A stretch of DNA of 17,046 bases from JABDJZ01 sp047619685 (GCA_047619685.1 JBLHLC010000061.1:1-17046); one strand, 5' to 3'. Positions 1 to 8,296 are shown, counted from the stretch's first letter. Numbers and translations: made by a program. The notes: generated from the sequence alone by a model not told the origin.

Positions 1-1692
1 GATGCCCTCATCCCGGTTCATTTTGCGGCGCGTGACGACAATCGCCTGGTCAACCTGGTCGTGCAGCGGGTCCCGGACATGAGTCTGGGAGTATCGATGG
101 GGAACGAACTGGGTGCAATGCTACCTGGTGCTGCGGCCTGGTTTCTGGGCGCCCTCGCCTTGATGATTCTGTTGACCGCGTGCTTCAACTATGTCGGACT
201 CACCGTCAGTCGCGCCATGAAGCGTAGCCGGGAAGTGGGCGTCCGCAAGGTATTCGGCGCGGCACGCTCCCACATCACGGTCCAGTTTATCATCGAAGCC
301 GTCGCGATTTCGTCGCTGAGCGTGCTTGTCGCGGTTGGCCTGCTCAGGTGGATGGTGCCGTCCTTCAATAGTATGTCGTTCGTATCGCAAACGGGGATGA
401 CGCTGCTGGTGGACTACGGCTCGGACCTGGGCTTGTACGGGGTGATCCTGATCTTCACGCTGACGGTTGGACTGATTGCAGGATTGTATCCGGCCCTCTT
501 CCTGTCGCGTTTTCAGCCCGCAGATGCTGTCAAGGGGATGACCGACCGCTCGGGAAAAGGAGGCTCCGCACTACGGAAGTCCCTGGTCGTCATTCAGTTT
601 TCACTGTCCCTGATCTTCGTGATAGTGACGTTGACCATGAGCCGGCAGGCAAACTTTATGCAGCAGGCCGACTACGGCTTTGCTCAGTCCAACATCATCA
701 ACGTTCGCCTCTTCGACGTCCCTTTCGAAAGATTTCGCGACGGCCTGGCATCCAGTTCGAGTGTCGAGCGGGTATCGGGTATTTCCAACATCCCTGCGCT
801 CGGCTCACGCTCTGACCGCTGGGTGTCAAACGCCGGAATGGCCATCGAGGACAGGGTGAAGGCCTACCAGTACGCCATCGACGAAAACCTCGTTGAGACC
901 CTGGAGCTAGACTTGATTGCCGGCACAAATCTGACGCCTGAGATGGATTTTACCACTTCCAGACGGGTTCTTGTGAATGAAAAACTCCTGCAGAGGCTGA
1001 ATCTGGGCGCCGCAGCAGATGCGGTCGGGGAGTCATTCATAATGGGAGACTCGACGGTTCTGTCCATCGCTGGTGTCCTCCGAGACTTCAACACAGACCC
1101 ATTAACCAGCGCCATTTCGCCCAACCTGTTTGTCTACGACACCGCCAGCATCAGTTGGGCAAACGTCCGCCTGGTGCCAGGCAGACTGGAGGACGGCGTC
1201 GAGGACATCAAGGCGGCCTGGACCGCGATGGGTCATCCTCGGCAGGTTGACTATGCGGTCTTCGAGGCGCAGCTCAAGGATAATTTTGTGAACCTCCTGG
1301 TTCGCGACATGTATCGCCTCATCGGGTTTATCGCCATGCTGACGGTAATCATCGCTTGCCTCGGTCTCCTGGGAATCGCGTCCTTCAATGTAGAGCGCCG
1401 GACACGCGAAATCAGTATCCGAAAAGTCCTCGGGGCCGAGGTATCCGGCTTGGTCCGCATGCTCTCGCGGGAGTTCTTGATACTGATTGGCATCGCGGCC
1501 GTCGTCTCCATCCCGATTGCCTGGGTCGCGAGCACGTTCTTCCTTCAGGCCTTCGAATACCGGGTCAACATGGGTGTCGGTACGGTTGCTCTGGGGCTCT
1601 TTGCGATTCTGGCCGTCACGCTGTCAATCATAGGATCTCAGACGGTGAAAGCCGCCCTGTCCAACCCGGTTGACAACCTGCACGAGAACTAG
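1..1692 (+). CDS. FtsX/MacB-type ABC transporter permease, 5' end missing
   Basis: The reading frame is open from the first base of the window to a TAG at 1690-1692, so the N-terminal part lies outside; 563 codons are visible. It shows the two-half layout of long FtsX-type permeases (MacB periplasmic core plus FtsX domain, repeated). The first FtsX helix is at about visible residues 47-70, followed by the cytoplasmic motif REVGVRKVFGA near residue 77. A second half begins near residue 189 (ALRKSLVVIQFSLSLIF). The last FtsX domain carries REISIRKVLGA near residue 468, then helices to the end. Such permeases work at the inner membrane with an ATPase, in efflux or lipoprotein/peptide handling, but no ATPase gene is in view. 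It resembles the permease on the other strand at 3971-6337 in design. Substrate unknown. GTG 61 is not the true start, because the frame continues upstream. Confidence 0.9.
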   Translation, partial: DALIPVHFAARDDNRLVNLVVQRVPDMSLGVSMGNELGAMLPGAAAWFLGALALMILLTACFNYVGLTVSRAMKRSREVGVRKVFGAARSHITVQFIIEAVAISSLSVLVAVGLLRWMVPSFNSMSFVSQTGMTLLVDYGSDLGLYGVILIFTLTVGLIAGLYPALFLSRFQPADAVKGMTDRSGKGGSALRKSLVVIQFSLSLIFVIVTLTMSRQANFMQQADYGFAQSNIINVRLFDVPFERFRDGLASSSSVERVSGISNIPALGSRSDRWVSNAGMAIEDRVKAYQYAIDENLVETLELDLIAGTNLTPEMDFTTSRRVLVNEKLLQRLNLGAAADAVGESFIMGDSTVLSIAGVLRDFNTDPLTSAISPNLFVYDTASISWANVRLVPGRLEDGVEDIKAAWTAMGHPRQVDYAVFEAQLKDNFVNLLVRDMYRLIGFIAMLTVIIACLGLLGIASFNVERRTREISIRKVLGAEVSGLVRMLSREFLILIGIAAVVSIPIAWVASTFFLQAFEYRVNMGVGTVALGLFAILAVTLSIIGSQTVKAALSNPVDNLHEN

Positions 1693-1717
1693 GAGACCGA
1701 GCTTCAGGTGCCCGACG

Positions 1718-1755
1718 GGCCGAGTAGTGGGACGCATCCGCCGGCCACTACGGCC
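1718..1755 (+). terminator. terminator-like hairpin after the permease gene
   Basis: Left arm GGCCG plus TAGTGG (1718-1722 and 1725-1730) pairs with CCACTA plus CGGCC (1745-1755). This gives an 11-bp stem with a 2-nt AG bulge and a 14-nt loop, 25 nt after the permease stop. Only TTGT follows, so the U-tract is poor. It could be a weak intrinsic terminator or a 3'-end stabilising hairpin separating the permease from vapBC. Confidence 0.4.
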
Positions 1756-1880
1756 TTGTCGAAGTCTCCAGCGCTACTCGCAGATTGGTGTTACGCTACC
1801 GACCCGAAGCCGCTCTTACCTATAGGGGCCGAGCAATGTGTTTGTGAGTGGCCCGCCAGTAGAAACCAGTGGCCAGTGCG

Positions 1881-1910
1881 ATGTGTATGATACCCGCCTC
1901 CGATACACAT
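1881..1910. promoter_or_regulatory. inverted repeat before vapB, likely VapB/VapBC operator and promoter
   Basis: A perfect 8-bp inverted repeat, ATGTGTAT (1881-1888) and ATACACAT (1903-1910), has a 14-nt spacer and ends 9 bp before the vapB ATG at 1920. A -10-like TATGAT overlaps its left arm at 1886-1891; no convincing -35 is visible. VapB proteins characteristically bind such palindromes alone or with VapC and repress their own operon. The position fits this role, but binding here is inferred. Confidence 0.6.
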
Positions 1911-1919
1911 TCGAAAGTC

Positions 1920-2114
1920 ATGCGCACAAACATCGTTATCGACGACGCCCTCATGAGCAGGGTGTTGAAAATTACGGGCCTCAAGACGAAGCGAGAGGCT
2001 GTCGACCTGGGCCTGAAGACGATTGTCCGCCTCAACCAGCAAGCTGACATCAAAGACCTCCGTGGCAAACTCGAGTGGGATGGTGATCTTGACGAAATGA
2101 GGACCGACTCGTGA
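1920..2114 (+). CDS. vapB: VapB-type antitoxin (type II toxin-antitoxin)
   Basis: This 64-residue protein matches the small VapB family often called DUF2191. It opens with the strand MRTNIVIDD, used for dimerisation and DNA binding, followed by the helix motif TGLKTKREAVDLGLK (about residues 20-34). It ends in an acidic tail with GDLDEMR, the kind of segment that wraps the toxin and blocks its active site. The ATG at 1920 is chosen because family members begin exactly at MRT; an upstream GTG at 1869 would run through the inverted repeat. Its TGA overlaps the GTG start of vapC by 4 bp (GTGA, 2111-2114), indicating translational coupling. The inverted repeat at 1881-1910 suggests autoregulation. 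Confidence 0.9.
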   Translation: MRTNIVIDDALMSRVLKITGLKTKREAVDLGLKTIVRLNQQADIKDLRGKLEWDGDLDEMRTDS

Positions 2115-2500
2115 TCATCGTGGACACGAGTGTCTGGATTGACTATTTCAATGGCCGGGAAACACCGCAGAGTCGGGCGCTGGACTCGCTGTTGGGACGA
2201 GATCCAATCGCCATCGGCGATCTAATCTTGGCCGAGATTCTCCAGGGCTTTCGCTCCGACAGAGATTACCTACGTGCGAAGCGAGCGCTGTTGGCTTTGC
2301 CGGTTCTTGAGATGCTCGGTGTTGAGCGCTCCATCAAGTGTGCCGAGAACTTCCGCGCTCTTCGGAAAAAGGGTGTTACCATTCGAAAGACCACAGATGT
2401 CATCATTGCCAGCTACTGCATCGATAACAGTCACGCGTTGCTGTATGCCGACAGAGACTTTGATCCGTTTGTGAAGCATCTCGGCCTAGCAACCCTATAG
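2111..2500 (+). CDS. vapC: VapC-type PIN-domain ribonuclease toxin
   Basis: This 129-residue single PIN domain has the usual VapC length. The acidic residues expected to hold the metal ion are all present: D5 in IVDTSVWIDYF, E42 in LAEILQGF, D96 in TTDVIIA, and D114 with D116 in ADRDFD. VapC toxins cut tRNA or rRNA at specific sites and are held inactive by their VapB partner; the RNA target here cannot be read from sequence. The GTG start overlaps the vapB stop by 4 bp, so synthesis is probably coupled. All catalytic acids are intact and no frameshift is seen, so the toxin is probably functional. The acetyltransferase gene follows only 17 bp later and could share the transcript. Confidence 0.92.
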   Translation: MIIVDTSVWIDYFNGRETPQSRALDSLLGRDPIAIGDLILAEILQGFRSDRDYLRAKRALLALPVLEMLGVERSIKCAENFRALRKKGVTIRKTTDVIIASYCIDNSHALLYADRDFDPFVKHLGLATL

Positions 2501-2517
2501 CCCGGAGTACAACTCGG

Positions 2518-2808
2518 ATGACAGACCCCGACACCCTGCACGTAGTCCACAATCATGCGCAAAGCCGATTCCAGATTGACCTCGGCGGGCAGCCTGCGGT
2601 AGCCGACTACATCCGGTTAGAGGACTGCGTCTCCCTCCATCACACGATGGTCCCGTACGCACATCGCGGAAAGGGCATTGCCGCGATGCTGGTGCGGGAG
2701 GCCCTCAACTGGGCGCGTGAAGAAGGCTTGGCGGTCCGACCGCAATGCTCCTATGTCGGACATTTCATTACCCAGAACCCCGAGTACCAGGATCTACTGG
2801 GCGAGTAG
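2518..2808 (+). CDS. small GNAT-like N-acetyltransferase (YjdJ/COG2388 type)
   Basis: This 96-residue protein matches the short GNAT-like family that includes bacterial YjdJ and human NATD1. The acetyl-CoA-binding loop is seen as YAHRGKGIAAML (residues 47-58), followed by an amphipathic helix. Near the end is the family signature PQCSYVGHFITQNPEYQDL, with conserved Cys77. It lacks the extra strands of full-size GNAT enzymes, as is normal for this family. The acceptor is unknown. A GGAG at 2504-2507, 10 nt before the ATG, is one of the few recognisable ribosome-binding sites in the window. It starts 17 bp after vapC on the same strand, so it may be read through from the toxin-antitoxin promoter. 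It does not look like a TacT-type toxin. Confidence 0.85.
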   Translation: MTDPDTLHVVHNHAQSRFQIDLGGQPAVADYIRLEDCVSLHHTMVPYAHRGKGIAAMLVREALNWAREEGLAVRPQCSYVGHFITQNPEYQDLLGE

Positions 2809-2831
2809 TTTCGCCAGCTAGGCAAACAGGT

Positions 2832-3716
2832 TCAGTAAGTCACCGACTTCAGATAGGTGACGCTTTTCGGAGCATTTCCCACCGGATCGGTGGACTCCTC
2901 CTCCAGATAGAAGTGTTCAAAACCGTCTGCCTGGGCGACCTCAAGTAGCGTGGGCCAGTCCACCTGCCCCTGGCCGATGACGGCCTTCTGCTCTTCGGGC
3001 AGTCCGCCACTCAGGGAGCCCCGCTCTATTCCGGGCTTCATGTCCTTGATGTGCATCAGCTTGAACCGTCCAGGATGCCGTTGGATGAGGGCAACCGGAT
3101 CGACGTTCGGCAGCCAGGTCCAGAGCACGTCCATCTCGAATGCAACGAGGTCCGGATCTGTCTCGTCGATTATCAGATCCAGCAAGGTGCCATCTCCAAA
3201 AGGGCGCGGCTCGTAGCCGTGGTTGTGGTAGAAGAACTGGAGTCCGGCGTCCTTCAAGGCCTGACCCACCTGATTGAAGTCCGCGATCGCCTGGCGCGCA
3301 GTGGCTTCGGAAAAGTCGCCCTCGTGAGGATACCAGGCGGTGCCTACGTACCCGGCGCCGACGGCCTTGGCATTGGCGATCACACCTTCCATATTGGCCT
3401 TCATCTCGTCGAGCCCGACGTGCATTGACGTGACCTGAAGACCTGCGTCTTCGATGGCCTGGGCGAAGGCGTCTGCGGGCATGTCGTACAGACCCGCGGT
3501 TTCCACATGTGTGAAGCCCATGTCGCGGACCATTGCGAGCATGGCGATCGGGTCTTCCTGGGCCTTGGCGCGAAAGCTCCACAACTGAACGCCGAGCGGT
3601 GCGTCGAAGGTGGCGACAGTTGTCGATTCGGCTTCAGCGTAGCGATCCGAGCTGTCGGAGTCTGCACAAGCGGCGCAGGCGAAGATGAGGAGGGATAGCG
3701 CGAAGAGGGGCTTCAT
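2832..3716 (-). CDS. exported sugar phosphate isomerase/epimerase-like TIM-barrel lipoprotein
   Basis: This 294-residue protein belongs to the xylose-isomerase-like TIM-barrel family (AP endonuclease 2 fold). An N-terminal signal segment, MKPLFALSLLIFACAAC, contains two candidate lipidation cysteines (C14 and C17); the fit to the lipobox is imperfect. The barrel starts near LGVQLWSF (41-48). Likely metal or active-site residues are H164-N165-H166 in YHNHGYE, D196 in EMDVLW, H222 in MHIKDM and E272-E274 near the end. The family isomerises or epimerises sugars, inositols or oxidised sugar derivatives; the substrate here is unknown. The start at 3716 is chosen over the longer form from 3785 because it places the signal peptide at the N-terminus. 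It follows the permease gene by 254 bp, so it may have its own promoter. Confidence 0.85.
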   Translation of the reverse strand: MKPLFALSLLIFACAACADSDSSDRYAEAESTTVATFDAPLGVQLWSFRAKAQEDPIAMLAMVRDMGFTHVETAGLYDMPADAFAQAIEDAGLQVTSMHVGLDEMKANMEGVIANAKAVGAGYVGTAWYPHEGDFSEATARQAIADFNQVGQALKDAGLQFFYHNHGYEPRPFGDGTLLDLIIDETDPDLVAFEMDVLWTWLPNVDPVALIQRHPGRFKLMHIKDMKPGIERGSLSGGLPEEQKAVIGQGQVDWPTLLEVAQADGFEHFYLEEESTDPVGNAPKSVTYLKSVTY

Positions 3717-3958
3717 GTGCGGTCGAGAGTTGGGGGAGCGGTCGATATGCAGGTGCGCGGTGTACTTTCGCAGTCCCAGGCTCATTCTGCTCTGGGTACT
3801 TCATCCCAAAGGCTATAAGCAACGGCCATTGAGGCAAAATGGGCAGCAATGAGATCAGCCCCAATACTACGCCTCCGCCAACATAAATGGGGGCAACGGA
3901 TCAGCGCGTGGTGGCAAGGTTAGTGGGTGGCAGGTGTGACGAGGCGCTCTCGTTCTAA

Positions 3959-3982
3959 CGGGCAGGGCCCCTACTCTGCCCG
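3959..3982 (-). terminator. inverted repeat over the permease stop codon
   Basis: CGGGCAG (3959-3965) and CTGCCCG (3976-3982) form a perfect 7-bp stem with a 10-nt loop that contains the permease stop codon (3971-3973). In the minus-strand transcript the stem is followed by TTAGAACG, so there is no U-tract. It may be a weak or factor-dependent end signal, or a chance palindrome in GC-rich DNA. Confidence 0.25.
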
Positions 3983-6337
3983 CAGCGAGTGCACCGGATC
4001 GAGAAGAGCGCAGCGGATGGACTGATAGCTGACCGTCGCCCAGGCGATGATCAGCGTGAGCGCGAAGGCCAGGCCAAGAACTCCGACTCCCAGATCGACG
4101 CGGTAGGCGAAGTTGCCCAGCCAATCTTCCATTACCACGTAGGAAATCGGCGCGGCAATGAGGAATGCCACGGCAACGAGCAGCAGGAATTCGCGGGAGA
4201 GAAGATTGGCCACGCTCGGGACGGACGCGCCGAGGACCTTCCGGATGCCAATCTCTTTTGATCGCTGCTCGGCGGTGAACGAGGCCAGCCCGAACAGCCC
4301 CAGACAGGCGATGAACAAGGCGACCACGGCGAACGCGTTCGCGAGCGTTCCCAGAACCACCTCGCTACGATAGGACTCCTCATACTCCTGATCCATGAAC
4401 CGGACATTCAGGACGTATTCCGGATTGAATTGACCGTAGAGGGTCTCCAGGCCAGCGAGCGCCTCCTGGGTCCGTCCGGCTTCCGTGCGGACGATCAGGA
4501 TGTTGGTGTCCTGGGGGCGAAGGCGGAGAATGACCGGGCGAATCGGTCGATACATGGACCCCATGTGGAAGTCCTCCATCACGCCGACGATGGTACCTGG
4601 AACCTCCCAAAAGGCAATCTCCTTACCGACGGGATCGTCCAACCCCATGGCGTCAGCCGCACGCCAATTGACGAGGTAGTTGCTTGAGTCGGCGCCAAAC
4701 GCTTCGGAGAACTCGCGACCCTGGGAGAGTTCGATGCCCATTGTCTCTACAAAACCGTAGCCGACAGCAGAATTCCAGAACAGGGTATTGTCATCCGGGT
4801 CCTTGCCCTCCCATTGAACCCCGATCGTATCGTTCCCGATCTGCAATGGATTGTTGTTGGATGTCGTGATACCGAGCACGCCGTCGACCGCTGCCAACTC
4901 CCGCTTGAAGGCTTCGAACTGGTCAAGGATTCCACCTTCGAGTCGGACCATCGCGACATTTTCCTTGTCAAGTCCGAGGTCTTTCGAGCGGATATACTCA
5001 AGCTGCCGGTACACCGTCAGCGTGCCGACGATGAGGATGATTGACATCGAGAACTGGGCCACCACAAGCGCCTTCCGCAAGGCGGAGCCGCGTCCGGATG
5101 CCGTGGTTCGCAGTCTGAAGACGGAGGTCACCGAGAACCCGGACAGGTAGATCGCTGGGTACGTGCCGGCCAGGACGCCCGTGAGGAGCGCGACCGCAGC
5201 GAAGAGCAGCCAGAGAGTCGGCCCCATGCTGCCGAGCGTCACACCCTTCTGGGTCAGCGTGTTGAACGAAGGCAGGAGGAGCGCCATCAGCCCCAGCGCG
5301 ATGAAGAACGCGATGATCGCCTTCAGGAGCGACTCGCCCATGAACTGCGCGGCCAACGAGGCGCGCGTGGCACCTGCCGTCTTACGCACGCCAATTTCCC
5401 GTGCGCGCTGGGCACTTCGGGCTGTGGCCAGGTTCATGAAATTGATACTCGCGATCAGTATGATCAGGAAGGCCACCAGGCTGAATGCACGGACGTACTC
5501 GATCCGACCGCCGACTTGAACACCGTTCTCGAAGTCTCCGTACAGGTAGGCCCGCGTGATAGGATAGAGAAAGGCCTCGGTGTCGTAGGAATTTTGATGC
5601 TGGTCAATGACCTCCTTGAACTTGGCGTTGAAAGCCGTGACGCTGGCCCCCGGATGCAACTTCGCCCAGATGCTCAGGCCGTTGTTGTCCCATGCCTCAA
5701 CCCAATCATTCCGGCGGACATACTCTTCGATCGGGATGATGAAGGCGAAGTCGATCGTAGAGGTTGGCGGTGGATTCTCTGCAACGCCAGTCACCGTCAA
5801 GTCCACTCGGTTGTCGACACGGATCCGCTGCCCAAGAATGTCTGCGCGCGTACGCCAATCGCGCCCGAAGAACCGCTGGGCCGTTTTGGCGGTGAGGACA
5901 ATGGACTCAGGCGCATCAAGGGCAGTCTCGGCGTCGCCTATCGCCAGCGGAAAGGAAAAGAGCTCAAAAAAATCGGGGCCGGCCCATCGACCGTTTATCC
6001 GCATCCGCTCGTTCTCGTGCCCCAGTAACATCCAGCTGTCCCAGCTGAGGAGGACGCTATGCTCTACCTCCGGATAGTCTTCGCGCATAGCCTGTGCCAA
6101 GGGCTTCGGCATTGAGGCCGTCGTGCCTCTTGTCCCGCCAAACGTCGAATGGCGCATTACCGAATAAATCCGATCGCTGTCCTCGTGGAATCGGTCTGTG
6201 TTGACCTCGTCCTGAATCCAGATGACGATGACGAACGCGCACGCCAGGCCGACCGCCAGGCCGAGAATATTCAAGGCAGCATAGCCCTTGTGTCGCAGCA
6301 TGTTGCGAAAGGCGACGCGGAAGAAATTGCGGATCAT
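3971..6337 (-). CDS. FtsX/MacB-type ABC transporter permease, full length
   Basis: The 788-residue protein has the complete double layout. The N-terminus is short and basic (MIRNFFRVAFRNMLRHKGY), with helix 1 at about 19-40. A periplasmic MacB-like core domain spans about 41-280. The first FtsX domain is at about 282-405, with three helices and the motif REIGVRKTAGA near 313. A fourth helix at about 422-442 opens the second core domain (443-660), and the last FtsX domain is at 664-788 with KEIGIRKVLGA near 694. Families of this size are common in Bacteroidota-like genomes, usually beside a separate ATPase gene, which is absent here. Its ATG overlaps the stop of the upstream dehydrogenase gene by 4 bp, suggesting translational coupling. 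Function is probably export or membrane stress response; the substrate is unknown. Confidence 0.93.
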   Translation of the reverse strand: MIRNFFRVAFRNMLRHKGYAALNILGLAVGLACAFVIVIWIQDEVNTDRFHEDSDRIYSVMRHSTFGGTRGTTASMPKPLAQAMREDYPEVEHSVLLSWDSWMLLGHENERMRINGRWAGPDFFELFSFPLAIGDAETALDAPESIVLTAKTAQRFFGRDWRTRADILGQRIRVDNRVDLTVTGVAENPPPTSTIDFAFIIPIEEYVRRNDWVEAWDNNGLSIWAKLHPGASVTAFNAKFKEVIDQHQNSYDTEAFLYPITRAYLYGDFENGVQVGGRIEYVRAFSLVAFLIILIASINFMNLATARSAQRAREIGVRKTAGATRASLAAQFMGESLLKAIIAFFIALGLMALLLPSFNTLTQKGVTLGSMGPTLWLLFAAVALLTGVLAGTYPAIYLSGFSVTSVFRLRTTASGRGSALRKALVVAQFSMSIILIVGTLTVYRQLEYIRSKDLGLDKENVAMVRLEGGILDQFEAFKRELAAVDGVLGITTSNNNPLQIGNDTIGVQWEGKDPDDNTLFWNSAVGYGFVETMGIELSQGREFSEAFGADSSNYLVNWRAADAMGLDDPVGKEIAFWEVPGTIVGVMEDFHMGSMYRPIRPVILRLRPQDTNILIVRTEAGRTQEALAGLETLYGQFNPEYVLNVRFMDQEYEESYRSEVVLGTLANAFAVVALFIACLGLFGLASFTAEQRSKEIGIRKVLGASVPSVANLLSREFLLLVAVAFLIAAPISYVVMEDWLGNFAYRVDLGVGVLGLAFALTLIIAWATVSYQSIRCALLDPVHSLRAE

Positions 6338-7401
6338 CCTGGTCTTGGCCGGTCAACGGTGGGGGGATGACGGTTAGACACGCTGAAGGAACACATGGTT
6401 GGCGGGACCTGGGTCAGCCGTCCCTCCCCGCAATCAGAAAGCACGACGATGCCCAGTCGTTGCTCTGTTTCGACCCTCTCATGCGCCTCGGCCGCTTGCT
6501 CGAAGCGATACACCCTGTCGATGGCTGATTTCAGTTTGCCCTGTTCAGCCATTTCTTTTAGAGCGAGCAGTTCGTCCACTTTCTCACCTGCAAAGGCGAA
6601 AAGCACCTGCTTGTTGGTGAACCTGGAGGTCACAACAGATCTGAACATGTAACTGAAACGTGGATTCGCCATCAGGTAGCGGCCGTTCGGGTTCAGCGTG
6701 TTTACGCACGCCGAGTACCCTCTCCCGGCGACCATATCCAATATCACATCGTACCGCTCGCTGCCGGATGTGAAGTCGCGTTCGGTGTAGTCGATGAAGT
6801 GATCGGCCCCAATCGCGAGCAGCATCTCCTTCTTGATCCCGCTGTCGACGGCCGTCACCTGGGCTCCCATCGATTTGGCAATCTGAACGCCGAAGGTGCC
6901 GATGCTGCCGCCGGCGCCGTTCACAAGGACACTTTCGCCCTCCTGAATCCGGGCTCGTCTCAGGTAGTGAAGGGCGTTCAGACCACCGAGCGGAATCGCT
7001 GCCGCCTCTTCGAAGCTCATGGCGGCGGGCATGTGCACGAGTGTCGCACTTTCCGGCAGGCAAACATATTCGCCATAGGCGCCCATCTGGAATCCCGCCG
7101 AGCCAAACACGCGGTCGCCGGCCTTGAACTTCGTGACGTCTTTTCCCACCGCTTCGACTTCGCCGGCCAGATAGCCCCCCAGTATGGGTCTTCTGGGTTT
7201 GGCAATCCCAAAGGCCAGGCGTAGAGGCAGCCAGAACCACTTCACCGGGAAGTTGAAGCTTCGCAACTCACAGTCAGACTTCGTGGCTTCGGCGGCGCGA
7301 ACCCGAATCAAGACCTCCGCATCCTTCGGGCTTGGCTTGTCCACTTCCTCCAGCCTAAGGACATCGGGGGTCCCATATCTATGGTAGACGACTGCTTTCA
7401 T
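6334..7401 (-). CDS. NAD(P)H quinone oxidoreductase-like zinc-independent alcohol dehydrogenase
   Basis: The 355-residue protein is a medium-chain dehydrogenase/reductase of the quinone-oxidoreductase branch. The GroES-like domain (1-125) has KAGDRVFG at about 93-100 and lacks the cysteine cluster of zinc enzymes. The Rossmann domain begins with VLVNGAGGSIGTFGVQIAK (158-176), the NAD(P)H-binding loop, followed by AVDS (184-187). Enzymes of this branch reduce quinones, enones or other activated double bonds in the cytoplasm; the substrate is unknown. Homologues normally end at about the strand LGIVVLS (316-322). Here some 33 extra residues of low-complexity character follow and run into the permease start with a 4-bp ATGA overlap. 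This tail may come from a lost stop. The next gene upstream, DUF6090-like, ends 55 bp earlier. Confidence 0.9.
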   Translation of the reverse strand: MKAVVYHRYGTPDVLRLEEVDKPSPKDAEVLIRVRAAEATKSDCELRSFNFPVKWFWLPLRLAFGIAKPRRPILGGYLAGEVEAVGKDVTKFKAGDRVFGSAGFQMGAYGEYVCLPESATLVHMPAAMSFEEAAAIPLGGLNALHYLRRARIQEGESVLVNGAGGSIGTFGVQIAKSMGAQVTAVDSGIKKEMLLAIGADHFIDYTERDFTSGSERYDVILDMVAGRGYSACVNTLNPNGRYLMANPRFSYMFRSVVTSRFTNKQVLFAFAGEKVDELLALKEMAEQGKLKSAIDRVYRFEQAAEAHERVETEQRLGIVVLSDCGEGRLTQVPPTMCSFSVSNRHPPTVDRPRPG

Positions 7402-7456
7402 TACTTGGAGCTACCAGTCTTCGGTCCGACATCGTCGGCCGGCGCATAGATTCGGG

Positions 7457-8233
7457 TCACTTTGCAATTTTACTCTCCACCGTCTTCCCGAAGCTCGTGG
7501 CACTTCTGACTAGGCGATTTCGCAGTAGCCGCGCCTGAATCTTGAGGTGATGCATCCTATAGACGGCACGGTAAGCATCTGGGTTGCCCAGAAACTCGGA
7601 TGCATCAAACGGGAACGTGGAAGGTCGCTGTGACGGTGACGAGGCGGTGCTGACCGCAGGCCGGGGATAACCAACGCTGCCTCCACCCGAGACCAGGGCC
7701 TCGTCGGCTTCGGCAATATCCACGTACCGGGCAAACTCTGCCATGGAATCGAACGAACGATTGCGAATCATCGCGCTCATGGCCACCAGCTGTTTCTGGC
7801 TTTCGAGATAGGTTGGAATGAACATCCGCAGGGTGTCGTTGCGAATCAGGGCCAGATCACCGGTGCTCACAAGGGCTTCGAACGTGCCCAGAATAGGCGT
7901 GACCTCACTCATCGTGGTGGCAGTGCTACTCAGCCAGAGCAGGGAATCGGCCGATGGGGGATCTGCCATCCGAAAGCTCTCAAATAGGCGACTCGCTGCC
8001 CGATCTGACGCTGCGAGACCCGTTTCGACGATAGCTCCCATCTCGGCAGTCGTTTTCAAGTCACTGACAAGCTGGACCAGGTAGCTCTGCTCAGTCTCCC
8101 TATCCGCACTGGCATTGCCCCAAGTAGTAATCTGAAAACCTATCGCAACACCCACTACGACAATCACGAGTTCGACAAGGACGGCGAACCAGTTCTGCGC
8201 GCGAAGAGCCTTTGTGATTCGTGAGAGGAACAT
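7457..8233 (-). CDS. DUF6090-like single-pass membrane protein of unknown function
   Basis: The 258-residue protein resembles the DUF6090 family of Bacteroidota and relatives. A short basic N-terminus is followed by one membrane helix (about 17-37, VLVELVIVVVGVAIGFQITTW), ending in the typical aromatic-Asn motif TTWGN. Next comes a helical, probably periplasmic domain with the family-like motif FEALVSTGDLALIRNDTLR (118-136), then a Ser/Pro-rich linker near 183-207 and a final helix. No catalytic residues or known function can be assigned. It sits between the TspO-like gene (121 bp upstream) and the dehydrogenase gene (55 bp downstream) on the same strand, so they may be cotranscribed. A possible sigma70-type promoter lies in front of it. 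Confidence 0.75.
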   Translation of the reverse strand: MFLSRITKALRAQNWFAVLVELVIVVVGVAIGFQITTWGNASADRETEQSYLVQLVSDLKTTAEMGAIVETGLAASDRAASRLFESFRMADPPSADSLLWLSSTATTMSEVTPILGTFEALVSTGDLALIRNDTLRMFIPTYLESQKQLVAMSAMIRNRSFDSMAEFARYVDIAEADEALVSGGGSVGYPRPAVSTASSPSQRPSTFPFDASEFLGNPDAYRAVYRMHHLKIQARLLRNRLVRSATSFGKTVESKIAK

Positions 8234-8296
8234 GCTGGGACCGGAGTCTGGTGATTGAGCGCACCGACGCCGGAGAGTCCAGAATCAGTCAATGCC

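Noticed and set aside
2518..2808. GNAT-like gene as a TacT-type acetyltransferase toxin.
   Set aside because: It is of the short YjdJ/NATD1 type and has no ribbon-helix-helix partner of the DUF1778 kind; the antitoxin upstream belongs to vapC.
2835..2867. Apparent duplicated ending KSVTYLKSVTY of the isomerase-like protein.
   Set aside because: Related TIM-barrel proteins commonly end in a similar S-x-x-YLK-S pattern, and the underlying codons differ, so a recent tandem duplication is unlikely.
5516..6028. Open frame of 170 codons on the plus strand inside the permease gene.
   Set aside because: It is antisense to conserved permease sequence, and its composition looks like a shadow frame.
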